Below, one piece after another: positions 38,761-49,900 of a DNA stretch of 64,000 bases (the stretch's first letter is position 1; each line of letters starts with the position of its first letter). The notes beneath the pieces were generated by a model, which was given only the letters and a program-made list of their open reading frames with translations, made no database searches and had not been told where the DNA came from. Origin of the DNA: Aquatica leii (Eukaryota; Arthropoda; Insecta; Coleoptera; Lampyridae); the NCBI GenBank assembly GCA_035610365.1, contig CM069432.1:170808035-170872034 (forward strand), given 5' to 3'. Position numbers and translations under genes: made by a program.

Positions 38761-39590
38761 ATACCGAGAATGAGTTTTATTTAACATTGCTAAGTAACAG
38801 CTCTATGAATTACTACCCCAACAATACAACTGCAAATTTTATGACACAATTACCTAAACGAGTAAGATTGACTGGAGAATGGGTTGTTGGAATTTCTGAA
38901 ATTCAATATCCGTGTTCGTTTTTAGCAGTTGGAGAAACTGATAACTTAATGTACTATAGGACTGAACCACCCGAAGAACACGAGTTAAGTCTCGAAAAGT
39001 GTTAAATCTTGCAACGAAACATTTTCTTGACAGTAAAGATTCAATTCATTTTTCTTATCAAGAATGGCATATTGTAAAAATTTCTCCAGGAAACTACGAA
39101 TCAATCGAAGACGTTATTACTGAAATTAATAACCACGAAATAATAAAGAAACTGATAAACTTTAAATACAACAGAATAACAAAACGGGTTTTCTTAAAAG
39201 TAAACACAACATTATCTGTACTGGGTTTTTCAAGAAGATTAGCGCTTCAGCTAGGTTTTCAACCCGATCAAAATTTAGCAAAAGAAAAAACTTCAGCTCA
39301 TCCAGCAAACATATGGACAGGTATACCATCTCAAATGTTTATTTATTGTGATATTGTAGAACCACAATTAGTAGGAGATGTCTTAGCGCCTTTATTGCGA
39401 ATTGTTAATGTCACTTCTGACAATTACAATTACGGATGTCACAAAGATGTAGTATTTTCTCCTGTACATACCCCTTATGAGAAAAGAATTTGAAAATATA
39501 GAAATAAATATAAGGACCGACACAGCAGCTTCTATGCCATTCGAGTTTGGTACGTTGAATTTGAAACTTCATTTCAAAAAACTTAATTAA
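38757..39590 (+). pseudogene. Minor capsid protein (penton-like), two frameshifts
   Basis: The product resembles the single jelly-roll minor capsid (penton) protein of Mavericks: N-terminus with FYLTLLSNSSMNYYPNNT, ANFMTQLPKRVRLTGEWVVG and EIQYPCSFL, middle with LGFSRRLALQLGF and MFIYCDIVEPQLVGD, and C-terminus with EFENIEINIRTD. The gene is in three frames. A one-base loss near 38993-39000 (short A run) leads to a stop at 39003. A one-base gain near 39470-39474 (C run) returns to the first frame. The stop is then at 39588, one base before the next ATG. The shifts compensate each other, which leaves 39000-39470 out of frame. Everything else is conserved, so the damage is recent, or one shift may be a sequencing error. 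Confidence 0.85.
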
Positions 39591-39591
39591 C

Positions 39592-40035
39592 ATGGTGTGT
39601 CCATATCAACAATATTACATTAATCAAGCCGGTAGTGGAATTGGTGTTATCTACCGAGGGGCTCCATATCAAAGAGGTCATGGAATTGGAAGTTGGTTGG
39701 GGGGTATATTTCGTTCAATTTTACCATTATTTAAGTCAGGCGTGAAAGCAGTAGGAAAAGAAGCGTTGAGGACAGGAAGTAATATTTTAGGAGATATTGT
39801 GGAAAACCGACCAATCAAAGAATCGTTTCAAGATAGAATGCGCGAAGCCGGTCAGAGTTTGAAACGCAAAGCAGACACTAAAATTGAAAATCTGATGCAG
39901 GGTTCTGGATATAAAAAACAACGTCAAAAAACAACCAGTCATTCTCTGTCTGCAATTAACAAGAAGACGTCAACTTCTAAACGCAAGCCTGCTAATTCAA
40001 AAGTTAATTACAACGATATTTTTGACAGAAATTAA
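39592..40035 (+). CDS. Glycine-rich basic Maverick protein, 147 aa
   Basis: The N-terminus YYINQAGSGIGVIYRGAPYQ followed by RGHGIGSWLGGIFRSILPLF is a block I recognise from many Mavericks, placed as here just before the major capsid gene. The central part is an amphipathic helix candidate (KSGVKAVGKEALRTGSNILG). The C-terminal third is Lys/Ser/Thr-rich with clusters such as KKQRQK and SKRKP. It may be an adenovirus core- or pVI-like virion protein that binds DNA or membranes; this is inference from composition and position. Intact, with 1-nt and 2-nt gaps to its neighbours. Confidence 0.85.
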   Translation: MVCPYQQYYINQAGSGIGVIYRGAPYQRGHGIGSWLGGIFRSILPLFKSGVKAVGKEALRTGSNILGDIVENRPIKESFQDRMREAGQSLKRKADTKIENLMQGSGYKKQRQKTTSHSLSAINKKTSTSKRKPANSKVNYNDIFDRN

Positions 40036-40037
40036 TA

Positions 40038-41351
40038 ATGGCTTTTCTTCACGCTCAATCTTGCGAATGCATTAAATCTGAATTGGATTTATTTGCCCTT
40101 CCATCAACTCAAACAAGTATAGAATCTGGCGAATGGATTTTCTACAAGCCACTATCTTCGTTAACTGACGATGCACCGATTGAATTTGTTATACCTGGCA
40201 ACGGCAATGACTACTTGGACTTAAGTCAAACAATGCTGTACGTAACAGCCAAAATCGTGAAACAAGACGATACTTCGTTAAACGTTGAGGATGTTGTAGG
40301 ACCCGTAAATAACTGGTTACATTCTCTATTTAGTCAAGTTGAGATTTATTTAAATCAGAAACTTGTATCTCCGCCTAATAATACGTATGCATACCGTTCT
40401 TATATTGAAACTCTACTAAACTATGGATCGGAAGCAAAATCTTCACATCTATCGTGTAGTTTATGGCATAGTGATACACCAGGAAAAATGGATACTCTGA
40501 CGGAAGACAATGTGGGATTCATTAAAAGAAAATCTTTTACTTCCGAAAATAACCATATTGAGATGATGGGACATGTCCACTCTGACATATTTAATCAAGA
40601 AAAATTTCTTGTTAACGGCGTCGAAATGAAGATAAAATTTGTTCGTTCAAGAGATTCGTTTAGTTTAATGGCTAAATTAGGGTCTACATACAAGGTGAAA
40701 ATTTTAGAAGCCAGTCTTTTAGTAAGAAGAATGAGAATTAATCCTACAATTCTAATTGCACACACAAAAGCGTTAGAATCTACTTCTGCAAAATATCCAA
40801 TAACCAAAGCCGATGTTAAAGTATTGACTATTCCATCAGGGATACAACGAAAGTCTTTAGACAACGTTTTCTTAGGCCAATTACCTAAACGTTGTATTAT
40901 TGGATTTGTGTCAAATAAAGCGTTCAATGGAGATTACGCTACCAACCCGTTTAATTTTCATCATTATAAAATTAATTATCTGTCTTTGTATATTGATGGC
41001 CAGCAAATTCCGTCAAAACCACTTCAACCGGATTTTACAAAATCAGGCTTGTACGTTCGAGCATACCATACTTTATACTCCGGAACCGGCATTCATTTCT
41101 TAAATGAAGGAAATGATATATCTCGAGAAGATTACCCTAAAGGTTTCTGTTTAATGGCTTTTGATTTAACACCGGATTTATCGGCAAATGCTAATACACA
41201 TTGGAATCTTGTAAAAAATGGATCATTGCGCATAGAAGTCGGATTCGAAGATGCGTTAAGTGAAACGATAAACTGTTTAGTTTACGCCGAATTTGACAAC
41301 GTCATAGAAATTGATAAACATAGAAATGTAATGGTGGATTTTAGTAGTTAA
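40038..41351 (+). CDS. Major capsid protein (double jelly-roll), 437 aa
   Basis: Expected to form the hexameric capsomers of the icosahedral particle. Conserved segments include GEWIFYKPLSSLTDDAPIEF near residue 32, then NNWLHSLFSQVEIYLNQKLV and AYRSYIETLLNYGSEAKSSH, followed by LSLYIDGQQIPSKPLQPDF and FCLMAFDLTPDLSA. This is the typical order of Maverick capsid proteins often annotated in genomes as F54H12.2-like. The frame is intact over the usual length, and start and stop are clear. It is the last of the tightly packed genes; a 50-nt gap follows. Confidence 0.92.
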   Translation: MAFLHAQSCECIKSELDLFALPSTQTSIESGEWIFYKPLSSLTDDAPIEFVIPGNGNDYLDLSQTMLYVTAKIVKQDDTSLNVEDVVGPVNNWLHSLFSQVEIYLNQKLVSPPNNTYAYRSYIETLLNYGSEAKSSHLSCSLWHSDTPGKMDTLTEDNVGFIKRKSFTSENNHIEMMGHVHSDIFNQEKFLVNGVEMKIKFVRSRDSFSLMAKLGSTYKVKILEASLLVRRMRINPTILIAHTKALESTSAKYPITKADVKVLTIPSGIQRKSLDNVFLGQLPKRCIIGFVSNKAFNGDYATNPFNFHHYKINYLSLYIDGQQIPSKPLQPDFTKSGLYVRAYHTLYSGTGIHFLNEGNDISREDYPKGFCLMAFDLTPDLSANANTHWNLVKNGSLRIEVGFEDALSETINCLVYAEFDNVIEIDKHRNVMVDFSS

Positions 41352-41401
41352 GTATACTCGACACTTTACTCAACTTAGTTATTACTTAACACTCGAGAAG
41401 A

Positions 41402-41956
41402 ATGGACGCGTTTGTTGATTTGCAAGGTTTTCGCGGAGAAGACAAGAAATTTATTCCTAAAGAAGTTGCAGTTGTTTCGTCAGATGGTGACTATTGCGAA
41501 GTTTTGCTTATAAAGCCACCAATGCCTTATTCTACTTTGGCAAAATCAGTGAAAAACGAAATTTATTACTTGGAAAATTATTTTCATGGTCTAAAATGGA
41601 GTACTGGATATATAAATTTTGAAGATTTCGAAGACGAACTTAGAAAATTGTTGACGCCTTTTAACGGTATTTTTGTTAAAGGTTATGAAAAGCAAAACAC
41701 TTTAAATTTTTTAAATAAACCGGTAGTTAACATGGAGGGGCTAAGTTGTCCAACCTTTAAAGAACTAAAAAAAGAAATGCAAGCAATCAAATGTCTACAT
41801 CATCACATTGAAAACCCTTCGTGTGCTTTGGAACACGCTTTAATTTTATGTGAATGGTCAAAGAAAAATAGCAGAGATGAATGCGGTACAAATTCAACAA
41901 TGTTTGAAGAACATCCCGACCACCAAGAATGTACATCGACTTGTATGTGCTTCTAA
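41402..41956 (+). CDS. Conserved Maverick protein before the protease, 184 aa
   Basis: Starts MDAFVDLQGFRGEDKKFIPKE, then LLIKPPMPYSTL, YFHGLKWSTGYINFED, IFVKGYEKQNTLNFL and a Cys/His-rich end (CLHHHIENPSC). I recognise this pattern as a recurring Maverick protein. The VDLQGF start and spacing resemble a DEDDh/RNase H-like exonuclease fold that has lost part of its acidic residues; this is tentative. The final 80 bp overlap the start of the protease gene in another frame, and the last 30 residues (Cys- and Thr-rich) look unlike the family, so the C-terminus may be displaced by a small indel. Confidence 0.75.
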   Translation: MDAFVDLQGFRGEDKKFIPKEVAVVSSDGDYCEVLLIKPPMPYSTLAKSVKNEIYYLENYFHGLKWSTGYINFEDFEDELRKLLTPFNGIFVKGYEKQNTLNFLNKPVVNMEGLSCPTFKELKKEMQAIKCLHHHIENPSCALEHALILCEWSKKNSRDECGTNSTMFEEHPDHQECTSTCMCF

Positions 41957-42345
41957 TCAGTTACCATGGCGTATACAGAGACCTTGTGCTATTATTGCAA
42001 ACACCGACCCCGCCTATAAACCTGGTGCACATTGGGCCGCATTTTACATTGATGAATATGGACATGGAGAACTTTGATTCTTTTGGAAGACCACCCCTAG
42101 GATATCATAAAAAGTTTTTAGAAAGAAATTGTTGTACTTGGACTTTTAATTGTAAAATTTTACAAGATTTTCATTCTGTGTTTTGCGGTCAATATTGTCT
42201 TGTATATTTATATTTTAAACTTTGTAACACAAACATGAAAGAATTTTTAGAAATATTTGATAACAATTTAATTAATAATGATTATCGCATAATTTTATTG
42301 TACAACTTGTGTTTTATAAAAACAAATGTATTAGATGTTTTATAA
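41877..42345 (+). pseudogene. Adenain-type cysteine protease, one frameshift
   Basis: Predicted to process capsid precursors during particle maturation, like adenovirus protease (C5 family). The ATG at 41877 is the best start. Motifs in order: SNQLPWRIQRPCAIIANTD, then the catalytic His in PGAHWAAFYID, and after a frame change near 42065-42071 the catalytic Asp in NFDSFGRPP. LQDF supplies the oxyanion Gln and FCGQYC the catalytic Cys. All catalytic residues survive, but in two frames: one extra base moves the reading frame and creates a TGA at 42075. An AATAAA signal follows at 42348. It lies in the plus-strand capsid block and ends about 230 bp from the convergent polymerase. Confidence 0.85.
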
Positions 42346-42572
42346 AAAATAAATTTGGTTATTTATACTTTAAGTGTTTTTTTATTCAAGTGCTATTTTA
42401 TTAAAATTATAAGAACATGTTGAAGCTAAATATTTACAACTATCAGCTATACTTAATTTAAATGAAATACCAAAAAATATAGCAATATTTACAAACAAAG
42501 AAACTTAACATTAAATAACAGAAAAATATAAAAGAATTTTACTAAAACAATTAAGGATACAATCTAAAGTTA
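42346..42572. other. Intergenic space between convergent Maverick genes
   Basis: AT-rich. AATAAA at 42348-42353 can end the plus-strand transcript; TTTATT tracts (for example near 42365 and 42380) can serve the minus-strand polymerase transcript. Confidence 0.5.
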
Positions 42573-45500
42573 TTAAGTTATATTTCTGAAACCGTACGGT
42601 AAAGTATCCATACTATCGTCAATTCGCCGTCTTTTGGTATAATTTACCCTAAATATTTTTCTTTCGGGCTTAGAAATCACGTCGTACTTGAAATTCCGAA
42701 CTATACGGCGATCTGTTTGGATATATGTGGCTTCTGCTTCTTCAAGTACCATGTTCTTAAGGGTTTCAAAGTTGACGGTTTGAGCATTTTTAAAGTTTTT
42801 TACAATACCTTTAACTTTGCATATATACTCAAAACGGTTATTTTTTGTCGAAAACACCTTAAGGGCATAGTTCTTAGGTCCCCCGCTAACAAACTCTACA
42901 ATTCTGCTGCCAGGACCGTAGCATTCGATCTCGTCCGTCATATCGCCCAGAAAATCGCCAGTTTCAGGAATCCAGTCACCCGCCTGTGCAGTAAAAATAA
43001 CAGAATCTGTATCAAAATACAAAACACGTCTGTTCAATTTTTTTAGATAGTTGTACAATTCCAGTCTCGCATGGGCTGTGGTATAAGCTGCCAACGCTAC
43101 ATTTACAGTTCGAAGAGGAACAATTCCGTCATCTGGCCTATCCCAATTTAAAATGACGGTGTGATCGTCTATAGCCGTGAGCAGGTGAGCCTCCACCGAA
43201 GGATCTGTTAACATCTTAAATAATTCGTAAGGGTCTTGAAGAATGGAGCACTGCATTAAGTTTTCCCTCTGTGCAAACTTGCCCCAAAAACTGTTTAAAC
43301 ACAGTTTTGCAATATACCGCATTCCAGGGTTTTCAGCGATGTTGTTTCTATCTAAACTAATTCCTTCTTTTTCTAAGTACTCACGTATATAACGATCCTT
43401 TGATTGCTCATCGTTGCACCATGAAGGCCACCCGCTGCACTCCTGCTTTAATTTTAAAAATTTGTCTACGTACGATGAGAATAGGCCTCCGGTTCTAGTG
43501 GATCGACTGTATTCGGCGATTTCGTACTCCCAAACTTCTGACACTTCTAATACCTTATATCCTTGGTTTATCGCTTCTCGGAGTTCATCCGCAACAAACG
43601 TACCCGTAAATTTACGTTCATCATCAGTGTGACTGCAATCTTCGTTGTTCATTGTTTCACCGCAAAGTCTGCAAAGAAGAAACAGGAGTTTACCGTGCAT
43701 TCGGCAGGGTAAGACTGGATGATACAGGTCTAAAGGAGGAAGGACTGTACATTTAATGATACCTTCGACATCATTTAAAGATAGGAGTTGACATGCATCA
43801 TTACCTACATGGATCTTAGGATGGCCAACAGGATATTTCTTGTATTTGTTAACGTAAGGATACAAAGAGCAAACGTCAAGGTATCGGATAGTTTCATTCT
43901 CAGCAGCTTTGTGGTGTAATTTCACAGCGTTGGTGCGACCACCGAAAAAACTATCGCGAGGATTTAATGGTGTTTTTTGAAAAAAGGCATCGTCAGATAC
44001 AAAGTTCTTCATTTTAATGTCTGTTTTAAGGGCTCTTTTAAACTGGCATTCTCTTATTTCGACCAAATTGTAACCGTGGGACCGGATGCGGGCTGATGTT
44101 GCTTCGGTTTTCTCCCGTCGTAAATACATTGTGTCTTTAGTGTTACCCCCAAGTTCCGCCGTTTGATCTGGAAAACAATCTTCACAGCCGTGGTAATAGC
44201 ACCCGTGAAATTGATAAACGGTGTTTGTGGATTCGCAAAAACCGTCTATCAGGATTCCCTCTTTTATGCGAACTTCGCGACCATTCCCGGCGTGCTGAAT
44301 TGTAATTCCTAACGAATGCTCCAGCCAGGCTAACCATTTCATTGCGATGAGAGATTGTTTATCGGCCATTCTATATCCATTTGGAGGAATGAGACCTATA
44401 GAATTATCCATTAGGAAGTTTCTTCTAAAAACGGTGTTGCAGCTACCAGCGATAGTACATGATTCACGAAACGGGTCAACACCGTTCGAGCTTAAAAACC
44501 TATTCCAAAATTCGAGACAGGCTTTTCTCAATATGTTAACGTGATAACTTTGGGATTCCACGCAGTTCGTCGGGAAAATAAAGCTTTTAAAATAAAAGCG
44601 CCATCATACCCTTTCATGTTGTGCGCTAATGCGACAATCTCACCTTTGCATTTCTTTCGCAAATTTGCTATGTAGGTTAAAAATTCTTCAACAGGGTTGT
44701 TCTTGAAAATATGTTGACGCCTACCACAGCTTGAACAATCTTCGGTAATGTTTTGCACCATAAAACACGATTTGCATACTTGTTGTGCGACACATAATGT
44801 AGGTGTATGCAGAAACATATTCGACGTTCCTTCCACGAGAGTATCTTGTCTGCACTCGAAGTCATAAAATACAAAACTAAAATTGGCATCCATTTTTTTT
44901 TTATTAACAGGTTTCTTGATCATGAAGCACTGATGACGTGTGGGTTTTTCGGCCTTGCAGTTTGCACAAAAACTGTATCCACATTGGTGAGGTCTTTTTT
45001 TATCCATCCAGAAACTTGAAAAACATGTCTGACATCTTTGTAATTTGATGCATAGAGATTTTTTGTGTTCCTCGTAGCAATCTTTACCTCTAAAATCACG
45101 GTGACAAATAGTGCACATAATAATTTCTTTGCTCGTGTTACACGGTGGTGACGAATGACAAGCCGGGCAAATATACTTACAGCTTTTATGGCGCTTATTA
45201 TTATTCGTTCGAGAGCGACACATCTCGCAGAAATATTTGGTTGAGAATGCAGAACATATGTTTGTAATCACATTATAGTGATTGTTCTCATAAATTAAAT
45301 TTAAAACGGTTTTACCATTAGCACGGGGTCCTTCATAATAAACAGAGGTGCCAAGGCGGTTATTGTAAACAACAATGGTGTAATTTACTAGGAAGTCCTG
45401 GAACTGTTGAATATGTTCTCGACTCCCACCGTGGCTAAGGTCTACACTTGCGGCTTGGCACAGGTCTTCGGCCCGCGTTTTTGTCTGGGGGTTTCCGGGT

Positions 45501-46594
45501 AGTTGAAGACTATGTATTAGAGGGTCATTAGATCTCCAAGCAATTGCTAGTACCAGAGCACGTGCAAGGCATAAGGTGTCAGAGTTGTCAACGACGAGTA
45601 TCCCCTTCTTACGCCTACAAAACTCTTCGTACGAAACACCGACCATTCGATCCCTAGACAAACCATTACCAACAGGTAGTGAAACTCGGTCCATATGTAA
45701 TTGCAGAGCGTCGTTTGAGAAGAAACTAGCATTACTCTGCAAAATTTTCTCAAGCGTCGCCATGACCACCTTTGCGTTTAACTGGTCGGCACGACGAAAC
45801 GATATACCGACTGGCTTTTCAGGGTAGTTTTCGTTACGCAGCACTAGCCCTACGCGATCAGATGGGTTCGTCTCTCTCAACATGTGCCCCAATATTTCGT
45901 TAAAAGCGTTCTAAAAAAATACAATTTACAATTTAAATATAAAAAATATCGTTAAAAATTATCTACCTCTAACCACGACACAGGGTTTAATGATTCATCC
46001 GTTTCTTTAAATTTAAACACCATTGTTTTACCAGTAGCATTAAATTTTTTCACTACTTTAACCCTCTCGCCGATGATATTAAAATAGTGATAACCACTTG
46101 GCAAGGCTCTACCGACAAATCTCTGTAATTGTTTATATTTTAGAATTTGTAAAAATATTGTCGGAAATAACTTACATCTGACGTGGTGTTTCTTGACGAC
46201 ATCGGTTTTGTTACCAAAGTAGAGTTATAAGCGCTCTGTAATAATTAAGAAATTATAATTTGTTAAATGTAGTTAGAAATAACTTACATCGTATATCGTG
46301 TTATTCGACGACGTTGGTTCGTTTAACAATGCAGCGTTATCAGCGTTCTGTAATAAACTCTAATATAAATATAACAGATTACAATAATAAGAATAATTCA
46401 TGTTAATTGAAAAATTGACTTACCTTTATATCTATGACTTGTTGTACCAGTCGATGGAAAATCTCGTCATCTTCTTGTTCAAGAACATCTCCATGTATCA
46501 CAAGTCTTACACATATGTCCTCGTATGCTTCTATTAATTCTTGTTCACTAAATATCCCACACGCGTACAAATTCAAAATCGTTGAAAGAGACAT
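42573..46594 (-). pseudogene. Protein-primed DNA polymerase B, spliced 5' end, internal deletion
   Basis: Replicates the element. Five exons: 46594-46424, 46347-46288, 46235-46176, 46122-45967, and 45910 to 42573. All introns start GT and end AG, keep phase 0 and are 52-76 bp. The N-terminal half carries an OTU-like protease signature (DTLC, Cys at 45571-45569; NHYNVI, His at 45280-45278), then a Cys-rich zinc-binding region and ExoI (FYDFEC) and ExoII (HNMKGYDGAF). The C-terminal half has motif A (DVCSLYPYVN), motif B (KLCLNSFWGKF) and motif C (YFDTDS). Around 44545-44555 the frame changes and sequence jumps from just after ExoII to the end of ExoIII (now HVNIL, catalytic Asp lost). From family layout, about 130-150 codons are deleted. 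The polymerase palm looks intact. Confidence 0.93.
46176..46347 (-). repeat. Tandemly duplicated 60-bp exons of the polymerase gene
   Basis: Exons 2 (46347-46288) and 3 (46235-46176) are each exactly 60 bp, phase 0, and encode related 20-residue segments (N/S-A-x-N, P-x-S-S-x-N-T near the middle, ending in Asp). Their following introns (52 and 53 bp) are also similar, both starting GTAAGTTATTTC and ending ATTACAG. The period is 112 bp. Exon 5 also begins after an AG with AACGCT, like exon 2. Confidence 0.8.
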
Positions 46595-46659
46595 CTTCAA
46601 AAGGAAACTAGTTGATTCAAAATTTGAAAAAACACTAAATTTTAAATACGTAAATTTTG

Positions 46660-46667
46660 CTTTTATA
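46660..46667 (-). promoter_or_regulatory. TATA box of the polymerase gene
   Basis: TATAAAAG on the minus strand, about 66 bp before the ATG at 46594. Same octamer and nearly the same distance as for the first plus-strand gene. Confidence 0.6.
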
Positions 46668-46989
46668 CTAGTTTCGGTGCAAAGGAATGTTACATATTTG
46701 AAAAGTTGTAATTTGTAGTTATGAGTAATTACTTAAATGTTCAATTAATATTGTTTTTATAGAAATTTCTCGATAGCATCACAAGTTGTATATTTTTTTA
46801 ATTTCTTATAGATACGTTTTCTAAAATATTTAAGGTTTGTATTTCCAGCATAATAATTTTATTTGAATAACTTGAAATTAAACTGTATAATTATCGTTGC
46901 TAAAACATTTTTTTTGTTGTATCGTTGTTGCAGGTCTTAAAAGTATAGTTAATTAATTACATTACCAACCAATACGTAAACATATTTGA

Positions 46990-49900
46990 TTTCTTGTAAA
47001 TAAGTTTTAATGAAAACATTTTGTTTCTTAAATAATACGATTCAAATATTTTATTTTTAATAACTTCAAATTTAATTAAATATTTTATTTTGTCAAAAAA
47101 TAGTTATTTTCACATGAGCATTTCTTTGTTTGATAAGCTGTGACTAATCGGAATTTGTACGTAAGTAATCACCATTAACAAAAATTCTTTTTGAAAGTGT
47201 CCATTTTAAAAATTTCTAAACATTTTAATTTTTTAAATACGTTTTTATGAAAACATTTTGTTCCTTAAAGTAATAGAATTCAAGTATTTTATTTTAATAA
47301 CTTCAAATTAAATAATATATTTTATTTTTGTCAAAAAATAGTTAATTTCACAAAGCATTTCGTTGTTTGATAAGCTGTGACTAATGGGTATTGCACCTAA
47401 GTAATTACGATTAACAAAAATTCTATTTGAAAGTGTACATTTTAAAAATTTCTAAACATTTTAATTTTTTAAATACGTTTTTATTAAAACATTTTGTTTC
47501 TTAAAATAATAGGATTCAAGTATTTTGTTTTAATAACTTCAAATTAAATAATAGCTAATATTTTGTCAAAAAATAGTTATTTTCACATGAGCATTTCGTT
47601 GTTTGATAAGCTGTGATCGGAATTTGCACGTAAGTAATTACCATTAACAAAAATTCTTTTTGAAAGTGTACATTTTAAAAATTTCTAAATGCATTCAGTT
47701 TACTTTGAACGCGTTCATGGAAAAATGTGTGTAAGACGGTTTTTAAAAATTATATCATAAATTTAAAACGAGTGTTTTCGTGTTACTATGGGGTGAGTGT
47801 ATCTTTATTTAATCATTTTATATATGCTTCTATCTTATATTATAATATTTAACATAAAACAGTTAACATTTGATTTTAGCCTTTAGTAAACTAAAATTCT
47901 AGCGATTCAAATCGTTTTACGTGCCTTTATTTAATTTACTAATTCTGTTTTGTGTTAATTTAACTTATGATTTATTAAACATATTCACACATTTTAAAAC
48001 TATTTTGTCAACAATTTTGAAAACTTATTCCGTATGAGGGTTTTAAAAATTTCTATTTGTATCCACTTTAGTTTTAACGCGCTCATGTAAAAATGTGTGT
48101 AAGACGGTTTTTTTTTTAAATTTTTCTGTAAATTCAAAACAAATATTTTGGGTTGCTTTGGAGTAAGTGTATCTTCTTTTAATAATTTTATATATTTTTA
48201 TTTTTGTATGTAATATAATATTTAACCTAAAAATTAATATTTAATTTGACCTTTAGTAACTAGACTTACTCTGTTTTTCATTTAGTCATTTTAATTACGT
48301 GTTTTTATTTAATTTGCTAGTGTTGCTTCTCTTAATTTCATTTACATTTAACTTATTTTATTATTCAGCCATTTTAGTACTTATTCTTCAAAAAATCTAA
48401 TTTTTAAATAAATAAGTTGTTTACAACAATTAACCGGATTCAAGTATTTTATTTTAATAATTTCAATTAAATTAAATATTTTATTTTGTCAAGAATAGTT
48501 ATTTCCACAAGAACATTTTTTTTTGTTTGATAAGCTGTGACTAATCGGAATTTGTACGTAAGTAATTACCATTAACAAAAATTCTTTTTGAAAGTGTCCA
48601 TTTTAAAAATTTCTAAACATTTTAATTTTTTAAATACGTTTTTATGAAAACATTTTGTTCCTTAAAGTAATAGAATTCAAGTATTTTATTTTAATAACTT
48701 CAAATTAAATAATATATTTTATTTTTGTCAGAAAATAGTTATTTTCACATGAGCATTTCGTTGTTTGATAAGCTGTGACTAATGGGTATTGCACCTAAGT
48801 AATTACCATTAACAAAAATTCTTTTTGAAAGTGTACATTTTAAAAATTTCTAAATGCATTCAGTTTACTTTGAACGCGCTCATGTAAAAATGTGTGTAAG
48901 ACGGTTTTTAAAAATTATATCATAAATTTAAAACGAGTGTTTTCGTGTTACTATGGGGTGAGTGTATCTTTATTTAATCATTTTATATATGTTTCTATCT
49001 TATATTATAATATTTAACATAAAACAGTTAACATTTGATTTTAGCCTTTAGTAAACTAAAATTCTAGCGATTCAAATCGTTTTACGTGCCTTTATTTAAT
49101 TTACTAATTCTGTTTTGTGTTAATTTAACTTATGATTTATTAAACATATTCACACATTTTAAAACTATTTTGTCAACAATTTTGAAAACTTATTCCGTAT
49201 GAGGGTTTTAAAAATTTCTATTTGTATCCACTTTAGTTTTAACGCGCTCATGTAAAAATGTGTGTAAGACGGTTTTTTTATAAATTTTTCTGTAAATTCA
49301 AAACAAGTATTTTGGGTTGCTTTGGAGTAAGTGTATCTTCTTTTAATAATTTTATATATTTTTATTTTTGTATGTATTATAATATTTAACCTAAAAATTA
49401 ATATTTAATTTGACCTTTAGTAACTAGACTTACTCTGTTTTTCATTTAGTCATTTTAATTACGTGTTTTTATTTAATTTGCTAGTGCTGCTTCTCTTAAT
49501 TTCATTTACATTTAACTTATTTTATTATTCAGCCATTTTAGCACTTATTCTTCAAAAAATCTAATTTTTAAATAAATAAGTTGTTTACAACAATTAACCG
49601 GATTCAAGTATTTTATTTTAATAATTTCAATTAAATTAAATATTTTATTTTGTCAGGAATAGTTATTTCCACAAGAGCATTTTTTTTGTTTGATAAGCTG
49701 CGCCTAACTGGTAATTTGCACGTAATTAATTACGATTAACAAAAATTCTCTTAAAAAGTGTAGAATTTTAAAAATTTCTAAACATTTTAATTTTGTAAAC
49801 AGGTTTTTGAAAATTCTTCCGTAAATTTAAAACAAGTGTTTTGTGTTACTATGGGGTGCGTGTATCTTCTTTTAATAGTTATATATATATTTATTTTTAA

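Noticed and set aside
41877..41956. Fusion of the conserved 184-aa protein with the protease
   Set aside because: The two are in different frames with an 80-bp overlap, and each has its own plausible start; overlap is more likely than fusion.
42717..43046. Plus-strand frames across the polymerase region
   Set aside because: The minus strand carries continuous polymerase motifs A, B and C; these are antisense shadows.
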